Below, piece after piece: positions 53,879-64,000 of a DNA stretch of 64,000 nt. Both the position numbers and the translations under genes were made by a program. Position 1 is the first letter of the stretch; each line of letters opens with the position of its first letter. The DNA is from an uncultured Oleiphilus sp. (lineage in GTDB: Bacteria > Pseudomonadota > Gammaproteobacteria > Pseudomonadales > Oleiphilaceae), in NCBI GenBank assembly GCA_913020045.1, contig CAJWBE010000005.1, positions 78,610 through 142,609 on the forward strand, given 5' to 3'. Below the pieces are notes generated by a model. It was not told the DNA's origin, searched no databases, and saw only the letters and a list, made by a program, of their open reading frames with translations.

Positions 53879-56800
53879 TTAAGCTGCTTGCCAATTTGCT
53901 GTGATAATTTCACTTAGTTCAGACCGCTCTTGTTCGTTCAAAGTAATGTTCCCACCTTGTGGGGAGTCAAACGCTGCCATAGCATTGACTAGCAATTGAA
54001 TTCCGGAAGAATCAATTGAAGCACCATCGACTTCCACACTATCAACCTGATACTTCGCACCACGGTACCAGTTATTGACCCTTACTTTGTCGTCACTACC
54101 CAGGACATGGATGTCCATATGCTTGTTAACGCGTTCGAACCAAAGATGGTCGACATCAACACTGCCGGTCCACCTTATGACATCAGAGTCAGCCGTGTGA
54201 GTGCTACTTACGTTATTAATTTTGTCAAAACCGCCTCCAAGCGACACCTCGTATACATCGTTTCCTTTCCCGCCGACCAAGAGATCATTTCCTTCCCCGC
54301 CTTGGAGATAGTCACTTCCTGAACCACCTTTAAGCGTATCGTTCCCCGCACCACCAGTCAGGACATCATTTCCTCCGCCACCTTTCAGGGCGTCATTACC
54401 TTGATGTCCAAGCAGCACGTCGGCACCACCAAGCCCCGTCAAAACATCATCATTCGTTGCGCCTTCCAGCCGGTCGCTCCGCTTTGTTCCTTTTAATACA
54501 AGAATGTCGTCAAGCGCCGTACCCACTTGCAAGTTGAAACTGGTCTCGGTATTCAGCCCGTATGAGTCGGTAGCGCTGACAACAATCGAGTGCTCTCCTA
54601 TCGGTGCAGTGTCACCCGAGACAAATAGCTGGTGAGACTCTGCAGCAAAGGTGATCCATTCTGGAAGATCTCCGCCTCCTTCCAATGCTGCAGATAATTG
54701 CAAGGTATCCGCAACATCATGATCTAGGAATAATCCATGCTCGATTTCAATTACCGAGTCTCGCTGATTCGATACGTATTGATTACTAATCGAACCATTC
54801 AAGATTGGCGCATCGTTGACGTTCGAAACATCAAGTGTCAATGACAGCGAATCCTCTTCCAAATAATCTGACGCCGTTAGTAGAAGATTATAAGAACCGA
54901 CGTTTTCATTCAGAGGCCTGCCAGATAAAGAGCCGTTATCAAACATCAACCACGAAGGCAGGACTGAACCATCATCCATCGCAAGCTGGTAAACCAATTC
55001 GTCACTATCTGGGTCTAAAAAGCTGGATTGAGGGACTGTCCAGAAAGAAGATTCATCTTCTTTCCAGTCAATATTTATTGCCGACACAGTGCGAGACGGC
55101 GCCTGGTTTTCAGCGTTAGTGAGTGAAATTTCGAATTGTGTGTTCACCAAACCAAACTCATCCCGCGCACTCAACACGAAAGAATGGTCGCCCACGTTTT
55201 TGTTTTCTGGACGAAGCGTTAAGATCTCGCCATCAAATGACATCCAGTCTTCTAGGGACGAAATACTGTACACCAGCGAATCGCCCTCATAATCAAAGAA
55301 GGTGTTTTCAGGTACTCGCCATTCAAGGTCGTTTCCGACGCCATTAAACTGTAGTTTCGAAATTGGCTGACTAACAATTGGCGCTAGGTTTTCGGAGTTT
55401 TTCCAGCGAATTAGATTTTGACTCTCATACCGCTGGCCGCCTGCAAACCGTATTTGTTCAATGGTTCCGTTTGCCTTGGTCCACTGCCCGTCGCTTGTCA
55501 TCGCGAAATATTCGTTGACCGTAATCGAATCGGCGGTGCCGTATTGAAGAATCAGCGAGGTCTCTTCTGACATAATCTTTAGATCTTGAATGTCTACCGA
55601 ACTTCCAAACTCAATCACATCTGTTTTCTGATGAAAACTACTGCGCTCGCCACCACGATCATGGATGATATCCACTCCATCGCCCAGTTCGAATTGGTAG
55701 GTATCGTAGCCTGTACCAGAAAACAACTTATCTTTGCCTGCGCCTCCTACGAGCAGGAAATCTCCGTCAATATAAGGAAGAGAAAAAAGGTCGTCGTGCG
55801 CACCGAATAGGCTATCGTCGCCATCACCACCGTACAATTTTGAGTCATGTAACCCTCCCTGAATATTGTCATTGCCTCCACCGCCATAGATTTCATTGTG
55901 CCCCATAATTCCACGTATGTTTTCGTTAGCAGAACCGCCGTAAATAATATCGTGATAAGGGTTTTCCGACGTCATGGTTTCATCGCCTCTTCCTGTTACT
56001 TTAAACTCGTAATCAGGGTCTACATCCTGCTGTTCAAAGCCATACACGGTTAGGGTATAGTCACGTAAATCCGCATTAAAAACCCCGTTTTGTGCATCAG
56101 TAAATTGAAGTAAATCCAACAAGTGATGAGACAAAGAAGAAAACTGGATCGCGTCACTGTCGCTATAGCTTAAAATAGACTTAGAACGTCGATCAAAAAT
56201 TGCAACATGGGAAGGTTCTGCCTCATAGGTTTTCGTTAAAGTAAGGTCTTCCGACCGAATACCGGCACCAAACTCTAGCGCGTTCAGCCCAGCAGATAAT
56301 GAGACGTAATCACGGCCGTCACCCAATTCAAAAAGCAGTCTATTTTCACCGGCGCCGGGCCGAATATAGTCATCACCAGCGTTACCTGAGATAACATCAT
56401 TACCGTCGTGACCAAAAATACGATCGTTGCCAAGCGCACCTTCTAAAGTGTCATCACCCTGGAATCCTCGTAAGGTATCATTGCCGTCACTACCACGTAA
56501 TGAATCCGAAGCAGTGCTACCTAAAATGTATTGATTCAAGCCTGCACTAGGCTGCAACAACCCAACAATGTCTTCATGCGCATAGGTCGCATAAGGAGTC
56601 GCAATTCTACTTAACGCTGAGCTTTGCATAATCGAGTCAAAACTTCCCCAATTCTGACTTCCGTCGTAATAAGCCTTGTTAAGGTTAAAATAACCTTCCC
56701 AGCGAATGTGGTCCTCTTCTCCGTAATAGATAATCAAATCCCTTTCTTGCTTCTCAAACGCGACACCTTCGTTTTCAGCGATGCCTTCAATACTAATTCG

Positions 56801-59800
56801 ACTTTTATATGCCAAATCTATTGTTTGCTTAATCACATCTTGGCCATCACCTTTTTCAAAAATATAATGATTCTGGCCGCTACCATTTCGAATCGTATCA
56901 CTCCCTTTACCCGCCCTAACGGTATCGATACCCAGGCCTGCATTAATCGTATCGTCGCCCAAACCACTATTAATTAGATCATCGCCTCCGGCTGTAAAAA
57001 CGTAATCATTTCCGCTACCTGTATGAAGGACATCATCACCGTTAAAGCGAATAAACAAATTATTTCCTTCCATAGGCCGCTCCATAAAGTCATAGAATGA
57101 CAAGGTTTGCTGATCGGAGCCTTCACCAAACTTAAAATACTCGATGCCCTTATAATACCCGTCTACAGAAAACGCCCCATAAAACGTTAACGCTAGTGTT
57201 TGATCCACCCATAACTCAAATTGGTAGTCGGATATTTTTACCGAAATATCTTCTGCACTAATCCCTTCTCCAAACTCCACGGTATTGCCGCCCAAGCGAC
57301 CATCGTCATTATCTAAACCGCTAAACCTTACTTCGTCCGGTCCATCGCCTCGCGACCAAAATAGTGTATTCCCACCCTCATAGAGATAATAAAAGTCCCG
57401 GCCTTTGCCGCCAGAAAACCAATCCGCACCCGCACCACTAACTCCTGAACGCGGCTTGTTGTGGTTATGATCACGTATCGTGTCACTTCCTTGGCCACCA
57501 TAAACACGATCGTCAAAAGGAGACCCATAAATAAAATCATCCCCAGCCAAAGCATCAACGGTTTGAACATTCTCATAAAGCTGAAGCCAATCCTTCCCCT
57601 CAGTGCCATTTATAACTGCTTTTGCTTGTACGTCCTCCGCGGCCACAACCACGCCGTCAGCGAACACAAATTCCTCTATCAGGTAGTGAGTACTCGAAAA
57701 CCAATCTTTGACTGCAATTGAATTCCCTTCGGTTTGCATCTTTATTATTAAGTCAGCATCACGCACTTCAAAAGACATCTCGTCAAAACGAATTCCTTCA
57801 CCAAACACCAATTTGTCGTGATTAACCGAAAGACCAGAATCAGAAATAATGTCTGCTCCGTCACCCACTGAGTAATAGTAGGTATCGTCGCCTTTCCCTC
57901 CATCTAATAAATCATTGCCGGGTCCGCCAATTAGTTCATCATCCCCTACCTTGCCGTATAGCCGATCGCTACCATCGAATCCGATTAAACGGTCATCAAG
58001 ATAAGACCCTTGCAGAATATCGGGCAAAGCAGAGCCTGACTGCTCGACAAACATAGCGTTGATATATGCTTGAGATATCATTGAGCCATCAGCAAACAAG
58101 AGTCCTTTAAGCGCGCGATTTTGGATATCAAACCAACCTTTAACCAAGACCTCATCTGCATCGCTATATATGACTTTTAAATCATCATCGGAGCGCGAAA
58201 TTAGTACCATTTCCTGGGTAACGCCCTCTCCGAAAATAATCTCCCCGCGATAGTTCAAATCGATAGTGCTCAGTGCCAAGTCAGCAATCTGGTCTTTTCC
58301 GTCCCCAATATTTAAATAGTAAGTCCCACTACTACCAAACATCTTGTCGTTACCTATGCCACCATAAAACTTATCGTGCGCAGAGTTTGAGCTCTCGGAG
58401 CCGGCGAATAAAACATCATCACCATCTCCTCCATACAAATAGTCAGCTTGCGCACCACCTGCCAAATAGTCATTGCCGCCTCCTCCTAAAATTCGGTCCT
58501 CCCCGAAACCGCCATAAAGAAGGTCATCACCAGCGCCGCCCTCGATATAATTGTTACCGCCATATCCAGAGATTGAATCATTACCGCCAAGCCCATAAAA
58601 CTCTTCGTCTTCCATTGAGCCGGAAAGGGTATCATCACCGGAAGTTCCTGTTTTTATTCGAAATAATTCATCAAAGGAATTCTGTGAGTAGGTAGTACCA
58701 TCAGAGAACACTATTTGTTCGAGACGCCGGCCTCCAAGGCCATCAAACCAGCCTTTAATATTGATAATGTCACCCGAATTGTTGTGACTAAGAAGTAAGT
58801 TGTCACCCTCTTGGGAAACCAGGATATCCCCTGCTAGAACGTCCGGTCCAAATATCAGTTTGTCACCCGCTCCTCCTGCATCATTAATTTCGTCATAGCC
58901 GTCACCTAAAGCGAAGTAATAAACATCTGAATACGCTTGCCCGTTTAGGACATCGTTTCCACGCCCTCCGGTTATTTCAACACCCTCACGATTCGCTCCG
59001 ATAATATAATCGTCGCCGTCACCGCCATAATTAATAAGGCCATTTTGCAAGGTATCATTGCCTATCCCTCCTTCTAAGCGGGAAAATCCCAAGCCTGCGT
59101 GTATCGAATCATCACCGGCGCCACCCATAAGAACGTCATTTCCCCGGATACCAGAAATAACATCGTCCCCAGCCCCACCAGCAACCACATCATCTAAGTA
59201 GCTGCCATAAAGAACGTCATTCTCCTCGGTTCCATTAACTGTCGTATGCTGCTGAGTAAAAAAATCAGATGACAAACTCGTACCATCAGCGAACTGGATA
59301 ACAGACGGCCCGTAACTAGCACTTGCCATCCAGTTTTCCCAGCGTATGCTCTGGCTCCCTCCATTTAAGGATAAAATCAAGGCGCGACCGTCTTTTTGGC
59401 TTTCTAGCTCTGATGAATCAACCCCTTCACCAAACACCAATTCACCACGAAAACCTTCCACTGAGTCATGACCGTCACCACGGTTAATGTATAGGCGACC
59501 ATCATCACCAGATGCACTTAGAACATCATTACCTTTGCCGCCAGTTAACTCATCAAAGCCGGGACCACCGTTTAAGACATCGTTGCCGTCACCGCCAAAT
59601 AATTGATCATCACCGTAGCTACCGTTAAGAGAGTCGTCGCCGGCAAAGCCGTAAATCGACTCACTCACATAGCCACCTATAAGCTCATTGTCGAATTCGT
59701 CTCCGTAATAGTTTTGTTCAGTTAAGGCATTAACTTCATCACGATTAAGCTCAGAACCATCAAAAAACATGAACTTTGCAAACGCGTTCGTACTAGACGA

Positions 59801-62800
59801 GCACCAATCTACAAAGCGGACTTGGTCTTGCGGACCGCCATACGTGATAACTAAATCATTAGCCTCCCGCTCAAATACTAAAGAGCCTATTGTGATTCCT
59901 TCTCCAAACTTCGCACGGTCCTCTGAATTGCCAGCGCGTGACCCTGAGTCAGGAAGGTATGTATCGCTCCCGTCACCAATATTGAAATAATAAGTGTCTG
60001 CGTTACGCGAATCATGAAAGGTGTCACTGCCGGGGCCACCAAAAATTTCATCATGGCCGCTAGCATTGATGATGGTATCGTCCCCCTCGCCGCCATATAG
60101 CGTATCGTTTTCGCGTGAACCAATTATCAGGTCATCTCCGACACCTCCATGCAAAGTCGCCCCCCAGTGGTGAGCTGCTTTTAAATAGTCATCTCCCGCT
60201 AAGCCATGCACTTCACCACTCTCATCGACTAAATGCAGTTCGTTATTTCCACCATCACCAAACCATAGAGCAGCTCCGGAGTTATCCGCCGCATAGTCCG
60301 ATACAACTTTTGCGAGTATCTGGGAATTTCCTAGTCCCAAACCGCTATCCATTAGCACCAAACCAGAAAATTCATTCACGTCAAATAAACTCTGATCACT
60401 ATCTCTAAAGTAGCCAGCAACGGTTAACGTTTCACCCGATGAGCGAATAGTCACAATGAGGTTAGATTCTTGAATACTGAAGAAGAGGTCCGCTAATGCT
60501 AAGCCTTCGCGGATAGCGATGACGCTCGACGCAGCCACGTCGAAATTTACCCGGGCCTTTATTGTGTCGTGCCCGTCACCAATACCGAAGTAGTAGAAGT
60601 TACTGCCGTCTCCGCCATTTAAAACATCATCACCGGCATTTCCGTATAGATGGTCATCGCCGTCACCACCAAACAACTCGTCCTGACCATCACCGCCGTA
60701 TAAGAAGTCGGTTTGACTGCCCCCATTAAGAGTGTCATCACCACTACCACCGTCGAGTGCGTTCTCTCCGTCACCGCCATATAAGGTGTCATCCCCTTCT
60801 TCACCATAGGCCCAATCATCTCCGTCCTCACCATAGAAAGAATCGTCGCCCAAGCCCAAGTAAGCCGTATCGTTGCCAAGCCCGGCAAAAACAACGTCTA
60901 CACCACCATAAGTACTGACGACATCATCACCATCATATAAAAAGACGGTCTCTGACTGATTATTTGTATGAAGGTCGTCGCTAGAAGATGACGCGAACAT
61001 ATAGCTTTCATTCGCGAACTCCCAGCGCTTGCTATCATCTAATTGATGTTCAAACTCGATTGTATCTTGGGAGCCAACCTCTAGCAGCGTGCCCGCCCCC
61101 GTATCATGCAAATTAATGTCTTCAAACGAAATTCCGGCGCCGAACACCCACACATCGCCTTGTAGGTCGTCAGTCGAATCAATAACCGTATCGTTTCCAT
61201 CTCCAAGATTAAAATAGAACGTATCGCTACCTTCACCACCCGACAGCGTATCATCCCCTCTGCCTCCTGTTAGGTAATCAACACCGTCGCCTCCGCTTAT
61301 CAGGTCAACGCCTGCATTCCCAAACAAGTTGTCCGAACCGCTGCCGCCATCTAGTAAATCATCACCATCACCCCCGAAAAGGTAATCGTTACCGCCGCCA
61401 CCAAACAGTTTGTCTGCGCCCGCACCACCATATAAATCATCCTGACCGAAGTGTTCCCCTAACTCATCATCACCGTAAATGACATCTTGATTCGCCCCTC
61501 CATACAGATAATCATCACCATGATGACCAACCAAATAGTCGCTGCCCTCACCTCCAAAAAGCGCGTCATGGTCACCCTCCCCATTAAGGTAATCATCACC
61601 AGCGCCTCCTACTAAAGTATCTTTATTGTTTACCCCGTCAAATAGTTGGTAGGTTTCGACACCAACCAACTGAGGAGCCAAGAGATAATTATCCGTATCT
61701 CGCTGCAAGACAGAATCCCATAGCAAGGAATGATCAAGTTCATACCAAAATCCATCTCGGTTATAAGCCCCAGAACTAACGATTCCTCGGTCACCCCAGA
61801 TGACATCACTGCCAGCACCTCCAGTTAGTGTGTCTTGACCAGCAGCTCCCGAAATAATGTCATTGCCACCGCCACCATCAACGACATCGTTTCCCTCTCC
61901 TGAGTCAATAAAGTCGGCGCCGCTGCCGCCATCAATAGTGTCATCGCCAATCACACCGAATATCAAGTCTCGGCCATCGCCTCCGGAGAGAACATCCGCA
62001 CCAGCTGTCTTCTCATGGGATATATCGCCTATCCTAGCGGTATAGTTTTGATCATCGCCGTACAAATAGTCATTGCCGTCTCCGCCAATCAACACATCGG
62101 ATGCTTGTAATCCAAACAGATGGTCGTCACCACTTCCGCCGTCGATATGCACGGGTACATTTTCATTGAAAGACTCTGAACGTTCTGGACTAACACTATA
62201 CGGCTCTGCGCTTGACGTATTTTGTGATAAGGCCTCTGTTAATAGCCTAGTTAGGTTTGGGTCATTGTGTATCCGAATATAGCTTGCTAGGTCATGATGC
62301 TCACCACGAACCGACGTAAAAAAATAGTCACTCTCAACTACGGGGTCGGCCTCTTTGAACGTCAAACCAAAATCGTTTTCTTTTCGGTCCCATCCCTCGA
62401 TCAAAATGGTATCGCTGGCGTCCTTGTTAGTAATAATCATTCCCGAAGACGTTATGATGTAACGACGTTCGTCTGTGTCGACCTCATTGCGATAGACCGT
62501 CGAACCCTCTACGACAGGAACTAATACAATGCTTTCATTCGTATCAATCGACAAACGGTTGCTGCCCTTAGAGTCACTAATGACATCCCGATCATCACCT
62601 TGTTGAAAAACATAGAGGTCATCTCCTTGCCCACCCAGCAATAAGTCATTGGTTCCGCCGCCGATCAATATATCGTTACCTAAGCCACCATCCAGCACGT
62701 CAGCTCCCGCAGCGCCGTTCAGAGTGTCGTCGCCTTTCAAGCCATAGAGATGATCGCCCCCAATATGCACGCCACCAAATAATTCGTCTCCGTCACCAAT

Positions 62801-64000
62801 CCCATCAGCATTCTCTCCAAACACAATATGTTGATTGCTTGCGTAGGCACCATTGTGGTCCGTCGCGCTCTGTTCACCCCTCACATGCCGAATACCAATT
62901 TCATGTCCGTTTACATCAAGGTGACTTGCATTAACGCTATCAAAGTAGTGTTTACTACCTTTCCCCTCGACCATGCCGAAATGCTGTTCACTTGCGTTGC
63001 GCTGAAACGCGGCCTCTAACCGAAGGTGATAGTCCAGACGGTCTGACCAAAATAGTTCGCTAAACTCTGCTGGAGGATACATGTCGACACCACTAAAGAT
63101 TCCTAAGCTATAACCAGCTTGTGGTTGCAATACGAACGAAGTGCTTTCCATCAAAGCATACCGAATAGCCCTTCCCAGCGGCCCCGTATCATTAGTTGCT
63201 AAAGAAAGTGCATCATCGATGTTATGCATGTGAGTGATTTGAATACCAGCCGAGTCAACACCTGAGCTAAGCAAGTGATCGATCAGGTCATCAGAATTGT
63301 TGACACTAGCGGGAATAGCACCTGAAAAGCCAAGCTGTTTTACAAGGTGAGCGATGATGGTGTTTTGGCTTATTGCGGCTTCGCTTTCCTCTGCATCCGA
63401 GGGGAGCCCATTGGTCAGAAGTGTTTGGTTGGAATGTATCACCGACTCAATTTTGCGGTTGGATGCACCAAGGATAATCCTATTCAAATCAGCAAGTGAA
63501 AGCGATGAGTCAACCGTCGATAAAACCCGCATTAAAGAAAGCGAGTCTACGATATGAACCATAGAGTGATTGCCAATAGACAGGTCATCGAGAAACGCTC
63601 CAAGACCGCTGGCCAATGCTTGCGGGTTGGTACTTAGCTCATGAAGCTCACCGTACTGGTTTAAGTAAACATCACTTGCCGTGACCTCGAAGCCCACGTT
63701 GGCAACTACCCGCGTGACCTTGTCTGGATTTAGATTCGACGAATTCAGTAGAAAGTCGAGACCATTTAGACCCGCGCCATTAAAGGTGTAGACCTCAGAG
63801 ACATAAGCGTCATACTCCGCCGCGGCCATAAGGCTTAAGTGACCACCAAGCGAATGACCCACGACAGTTGCTGGATTATTATCTGAAATATACCCAGCGT
63901 CGATCCAACGCTGGAACGCATTTTCCGAGTTAATATTTTGGCCTAAGAAACCACTCATGCCCAAAAACACACCAAAGACATCTTGTATCAGGATGTCTTG
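53879..64000 (-). CDS. Giant RTX protein with N-terminal lipase-like domain (5' end outside window)
   Basis: The frame is open to the window edge, so the visible 3,373 residues are a C-terminal part; the GTG at 63970 is not the real start. Numbering from the first visible residue: a lipase-like alpha/beta hydrolase core with GHSLGG (S50) at about 1-200, a first RTX block near 410-460, then about a dozen modules of calcium-binding GGxGxDxL repeats each followed by a YYFxxGDGxD-LxFGEGI-GWF-FADG unit (about 460-2,860), three cadherin/He_PIG-like domains (about 2,868-3,157), a final RTX block (about 3,170-3,250) and a C-terminal tail ending ITANWQAA, typical of type I secretion. No HlyB/HlyD/TolC genes are visible. 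A secreted lipase or adhesin is likely. Confidence 0.9.
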   Translation of the reverse strand, partial: QDILIQDVFGVFLGMSGFLGQNINSENAFQRWIDAGYISDNNPATVVGHSLGGHLSLMAAAEYDAYVSEVYTFNGAGLNGLDFLLNSSNLNPDKVTRVVANVGFEVTASDVYLNQYGELHELSTNPQALASGLGAFLDDLSIGNHSMVHIVDSLSLMRVLSTVDSSLSLADLNRIILGASNRKIESVIHSNQTLLTNGLPSDAEESEAAISQNTIIAHLVKQLGFSGAIPASVNNSDDLIDHLLSSGVDSAGIQITHMHNIDDALSLATNDTGPLGRAIRYALMESTSFVLQPQAGYSLGIFSGVDMYPPAEFSELFWSDRLDYHLRLEAAFQRNASEQHFGMVEGKGSKHYFDSVNASHLDVNGHEIGIRHVRGEQSATDHNGAYASNQHIVFGENADGIGDGDELFGGVHIGGDHLYGLKGDDTLNGAAGADVLDGGLGNDILIGGGTNDLLLGGQGDDLYVFQQGDDRDVISDSKGSNRLSIDTNESIVLVPVVEGSTVYRNEVDTDERRYIITSSGMIITNKDASDTILIEGWDRKENDFGLTFKEADPVVESDYFFTSVRGEHHDLASYIRIHNDPNLTRLLTEALSQNTSSAEPYSVSPERSESFNENVPVHIDGGSGDDHLFGLQASDVLIGGDGNDYLYGDDQNYTARIGDISHEKTAGADVLSGGDGRDLIFGVIGDDTIDGGSGADFIDSGEGNDVVDGGGGNDIISGAAGQDTLTGGAGSDVIWGDRGIVSSGAYNRDGFWYELDHSLLWDSVLQRDTDNYLLAPQLVGVETYQLFDGVNNKDTLVGGAGDDYLNGEGDHDALFGGEGSDYLVGHHGDDYLYGGANQDVIYGDDELGEHFGQDDLYGGAGADKLFGGGGNDYLFGGDGDDLLDGGSGSDNLFGNAGVDLISGGDGVDYLTGGRGDDTLSGGEGSDTFYFNLGDGNDTVIDSTDDLQGDVWVFGAGISFEDINLHDTGAGTLLEVGSQDTIEFEHQLDDSKRWEFANESYMFASSSSDDLHTNNQSETVFLYDGDDVVSTYGGVDVVFAGLGNDTAYLGLGDDSFYGEDGDDWAYGEEGDDTLYGGDGENALDGGSGDDTLNGGSQTDFLYGGDGQDELFGGDGDDHLYGNAGDDVLNGGDGSNFYYFGIGDGHDTIKARVNFDVAASSVIAIREGLALADLFFSIQESNLIVTIRSSGETLTVAGYFRDSDQSLFDVNEFSGLVLMDSGLGLGNSQILAKVVSDYAADNSGAALWFGDGGNNELHLVDESGEVHGLAGDDYLKAAHHWGATLHGGVGDDLIIGSRENDTLYGGEGDDTIINASGHDEIFGGPGSDTFHDSRNADTYYFNIGDGSDTYLPDSGSRAGNSEDRAKFGEGITIGSLVFEREANDLVITYGGPQDQVRFVDWCSSSTNAFAKFMFFDGSELNRDEVNALTEQNYYGDEFDNELIGGYVSESIYGFAGDDSLNGSYGDDQLFGGDGNDVLNGGPGFDELTGGKGNDVLSASGDDGRLYINRGDGHDSVEGFRGELVFGEGVDSSELESQKDGRALILSLNGGSQSIRWENWMASASYGPSVIQFADGTSLSSDFFTQQHTTVNGTEENDVLYGSYLDDVVAGGAGDDVISGIRGNDVLMGGAGDDSIHAGLGFSRLEGGIGNDTLQNGLINYGGDGDDYIIGANREGVEITGGRGNDVLNGQAYSDVYYFALGDGYDEINDAGGAGDKLIFGPDVLAGDILVSQEGDNLLLSHNNSGDIINIKGWFDGLGGRRLEQIVFSDGTTYSQNSFDELFRIKTGTSGDDTLSGSMEDEEFYGLGGNDSISGYGGNNYIEGGAGDDLLYGGFGEDRILGGGGNDYLAGGAQADYLYGGDGDDVLFAGSESSNSAHDKFYGGIGNDKMFGSSGTYYLNIGDGKDQIADLALSTIDLNYRGEIIFGEGVTQEMVLISRSDDDLKVIYSDADEVLVKGWFDIQNRALKGLLFADGSMISQAYINAMFVEQSGSALPDILQGSYLDDRLIGFDGSDRLYGKVGDDELIGGPGNDLLDGGKGDDTYYYSVGDGADIISDSGLSVNHDKLVFGEGIRFDEMSFEVRDADLIIKMQTEGNSIAVKDWFSSTHYLIEEFVFADGVVVAAEDVQAKAVINGTEGKDWLQLYENVQTVDALAGDDFIYGSPFDDRVYGGQGSDTIRDHNHNKPRSGVSGAGADWFSGGKGRDFYYLYEGGNTLFWSRGDGPDEVRFSGLDNDDGRLGGNTVEFGEGISAEDISVKISDYQFELWVDQTLALTFYGAFSVDGYYKGIEYFKFGEGSDQQTLSFYDFMERPMEGNNLFIRFNGDDVLHTGSGNDYVFTAGGDDLINSGLGDDTINAGLGIDTVRAGKGSDTIRNGSGQNHYIFEKGDGQDVIKQTIDLAYKSRISIEGIAENEGVAFEKQERDLIIYYGEEDHIRWEGYFNLNKAYYDGSQNWGSFDSIMQSSALSRIATPYATYAHEDIVGLLQPSAGLNQYILGSTASDSLRGSDGNDTLRGFQGDDTLEGALGNDRIFGHDGNDVISGNAGDDYIRPGAGENRLLFELGDGRDYVSLSAGLNALEFGAGIRSEDLTLTKTYEAEPSHVAIFDRRSKSILSYSDSDAIQFSSLSHHLLDLLQFTDAQNGVFNADLRDYTLTVYGFEQQDVDPDYEFKVTGRGDETMTSENPYHDIIYGGSANENIRGIMGHNEIYGGGGNDNIQGGLHDSKLYGGDGDDSLFGAHDDLFSLPYIDGDFLLVGGAGKDKLFSGTGYDTYQFELGDGVDIIHDRGGERSSFHQKTDVIEFGSSVDIQDLKIMSEETSLILQYGTADSITVNEYFAMTSDGQWTKANGTIEQIRFAGGQRYESQNLIRWKNSENLAPIVSQPISKLQFNGVGNDLEWRVPENTFFDYEGDSLVYSISSLEDWMSFDGEILTLRPENKNVGDHSFVLSARDEFGLVNTQFEISLTNAENQAPSRTVSAINIDWKEDESSFWTVPQSSFLDPDSDELVYQLAMDDGSVLPSWLMFDNGSLSGRPLNENVGSYNLLLTASDYLEEDSLSLTLDVSNVNDAPILNGSISNQYVSNQRDSVIEIEHGLFLDHDVADTLQLSAALEGGGDLPEWITFAAESHQLFVSGDTAPIGEHSIVVSATDSYGLNTETSFNLQVGTALDDILVLKGTKRSDRLEGATNDDVLTGLGGADVLLGHQGNDALKGGGGNDVLTGGAGNDTLKGGSGSDYLQGGEGNDLLVGGKGNDVYEVSLGGGFDKINNVSSTHTADSDVIRWTGSVDVDHLWFERVNKHMDIHVLGSDDKVRVNNWYRGAKYQVDSVEVDGASIDSSGIQLLVNAMAAFDSPQGGNITLNEQERSELSEIITANWQAA

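Noticed and set aside
54107..63557. Many + strand and alternative - strand frames of 60-140 codons within the giant RTX gene
   Set aside because: They are shadows produced by Gly/Asp-rich repeat codons, with no ribosome sites or recognisable domains.
53879..63970. Repeat-rich DNA resembling a tandem-repeat or CRISPR-like array
   Set aside because: The periodicity is explained by RTX nonapeptides in a continuous reading frame; repeat units are diverged and there are no uniform spacers.

Overview
The window looks like part of the chromosome of a marine, polarly flagellated gammaproteobacterium in the broad Pseudomonas/Oceanospirillales/Cellvibrio neighbourhood. The reasons are the FleQ/FleS/FleR regulatory cascade, the FlhF/FleN (FlhG) polar placement pair, a MotC/MotD-type stator, a ParC/ParP array-positioning pair beside cheA, and YbiT and RimO proteins close to gammaproteobacterial family members. 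The species cannot be named from this sequence alone. No tRNA, rRNA, insertion sequence, integrase or CRISPR array was seen.

Layout. 1-9.7 kb is a mixed housekeeping and accessory segment: a PAS-GGDEF-EAL c-di-GMP enzyme and a PilZ-like protein (both +), an overlapping osmC-like/mddA-like pair, an alpha/beta hydrolase with an unusual C-terminal domain, a DUF1439 protein, rimO and the ABC-F gene ybiT (all -). From 9.7 to 50.2 kb almost every gene is on the - strand and belongs to one motility super-cluster. In order of transcription: fliT, fleQ, fleS-fleR, fliEFGHIJ, a second chemotaxis operon (STAS-cheY-cheA-cheW-cheR-cheD-cheB, then another STAS gene), fliK, fliLMNOPQR-flhB, flhA, flhF, fleN, fliA, cheY-cheZ-cheA-cheB-motC-motD, and parC-parP-cheW-DUF2802. 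From 50.2 to 53.8 kb lie two unrecognised genes and rmuC. From 53.9 kb to the right edge runs one giant RTX protein gene whose 5' end lies outside the window.

How it fits together. FleQ (class I) should drive fleSR and the sigma-54-dependent basal-body, export and placement genes. By eye I find GG-N10-GC sigma-54 promoters ahead of fleS, fliE, fliK, fliL, flhA and parC, with a weaker one ahead of flhF. FliA would then drive late genes. FlhF and FleN set position and number of flagella. The first che operon controls the motor, and ParC/ParP would hold the array at the pole through CheA, whose linker carries four copies of a short acidic motif. The second che operon has adaptation enzymes and two STAS proteins but no chemoreceptor gene.

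Most notable: the receptor-less second chemotaxis operon between fliJ and fliK, the four-copy CheA linker motif beside ParP/ParC, the >3,370-residue lipase-like RTX protein, the osmC/mddA overlap, the hydrolase with an actinobacterial-style C-terminal domain, a small + strand ORF with a strong Shine-Dalgarno inside the all-minus cluster, and several precise palindromes in intergenic DNA.
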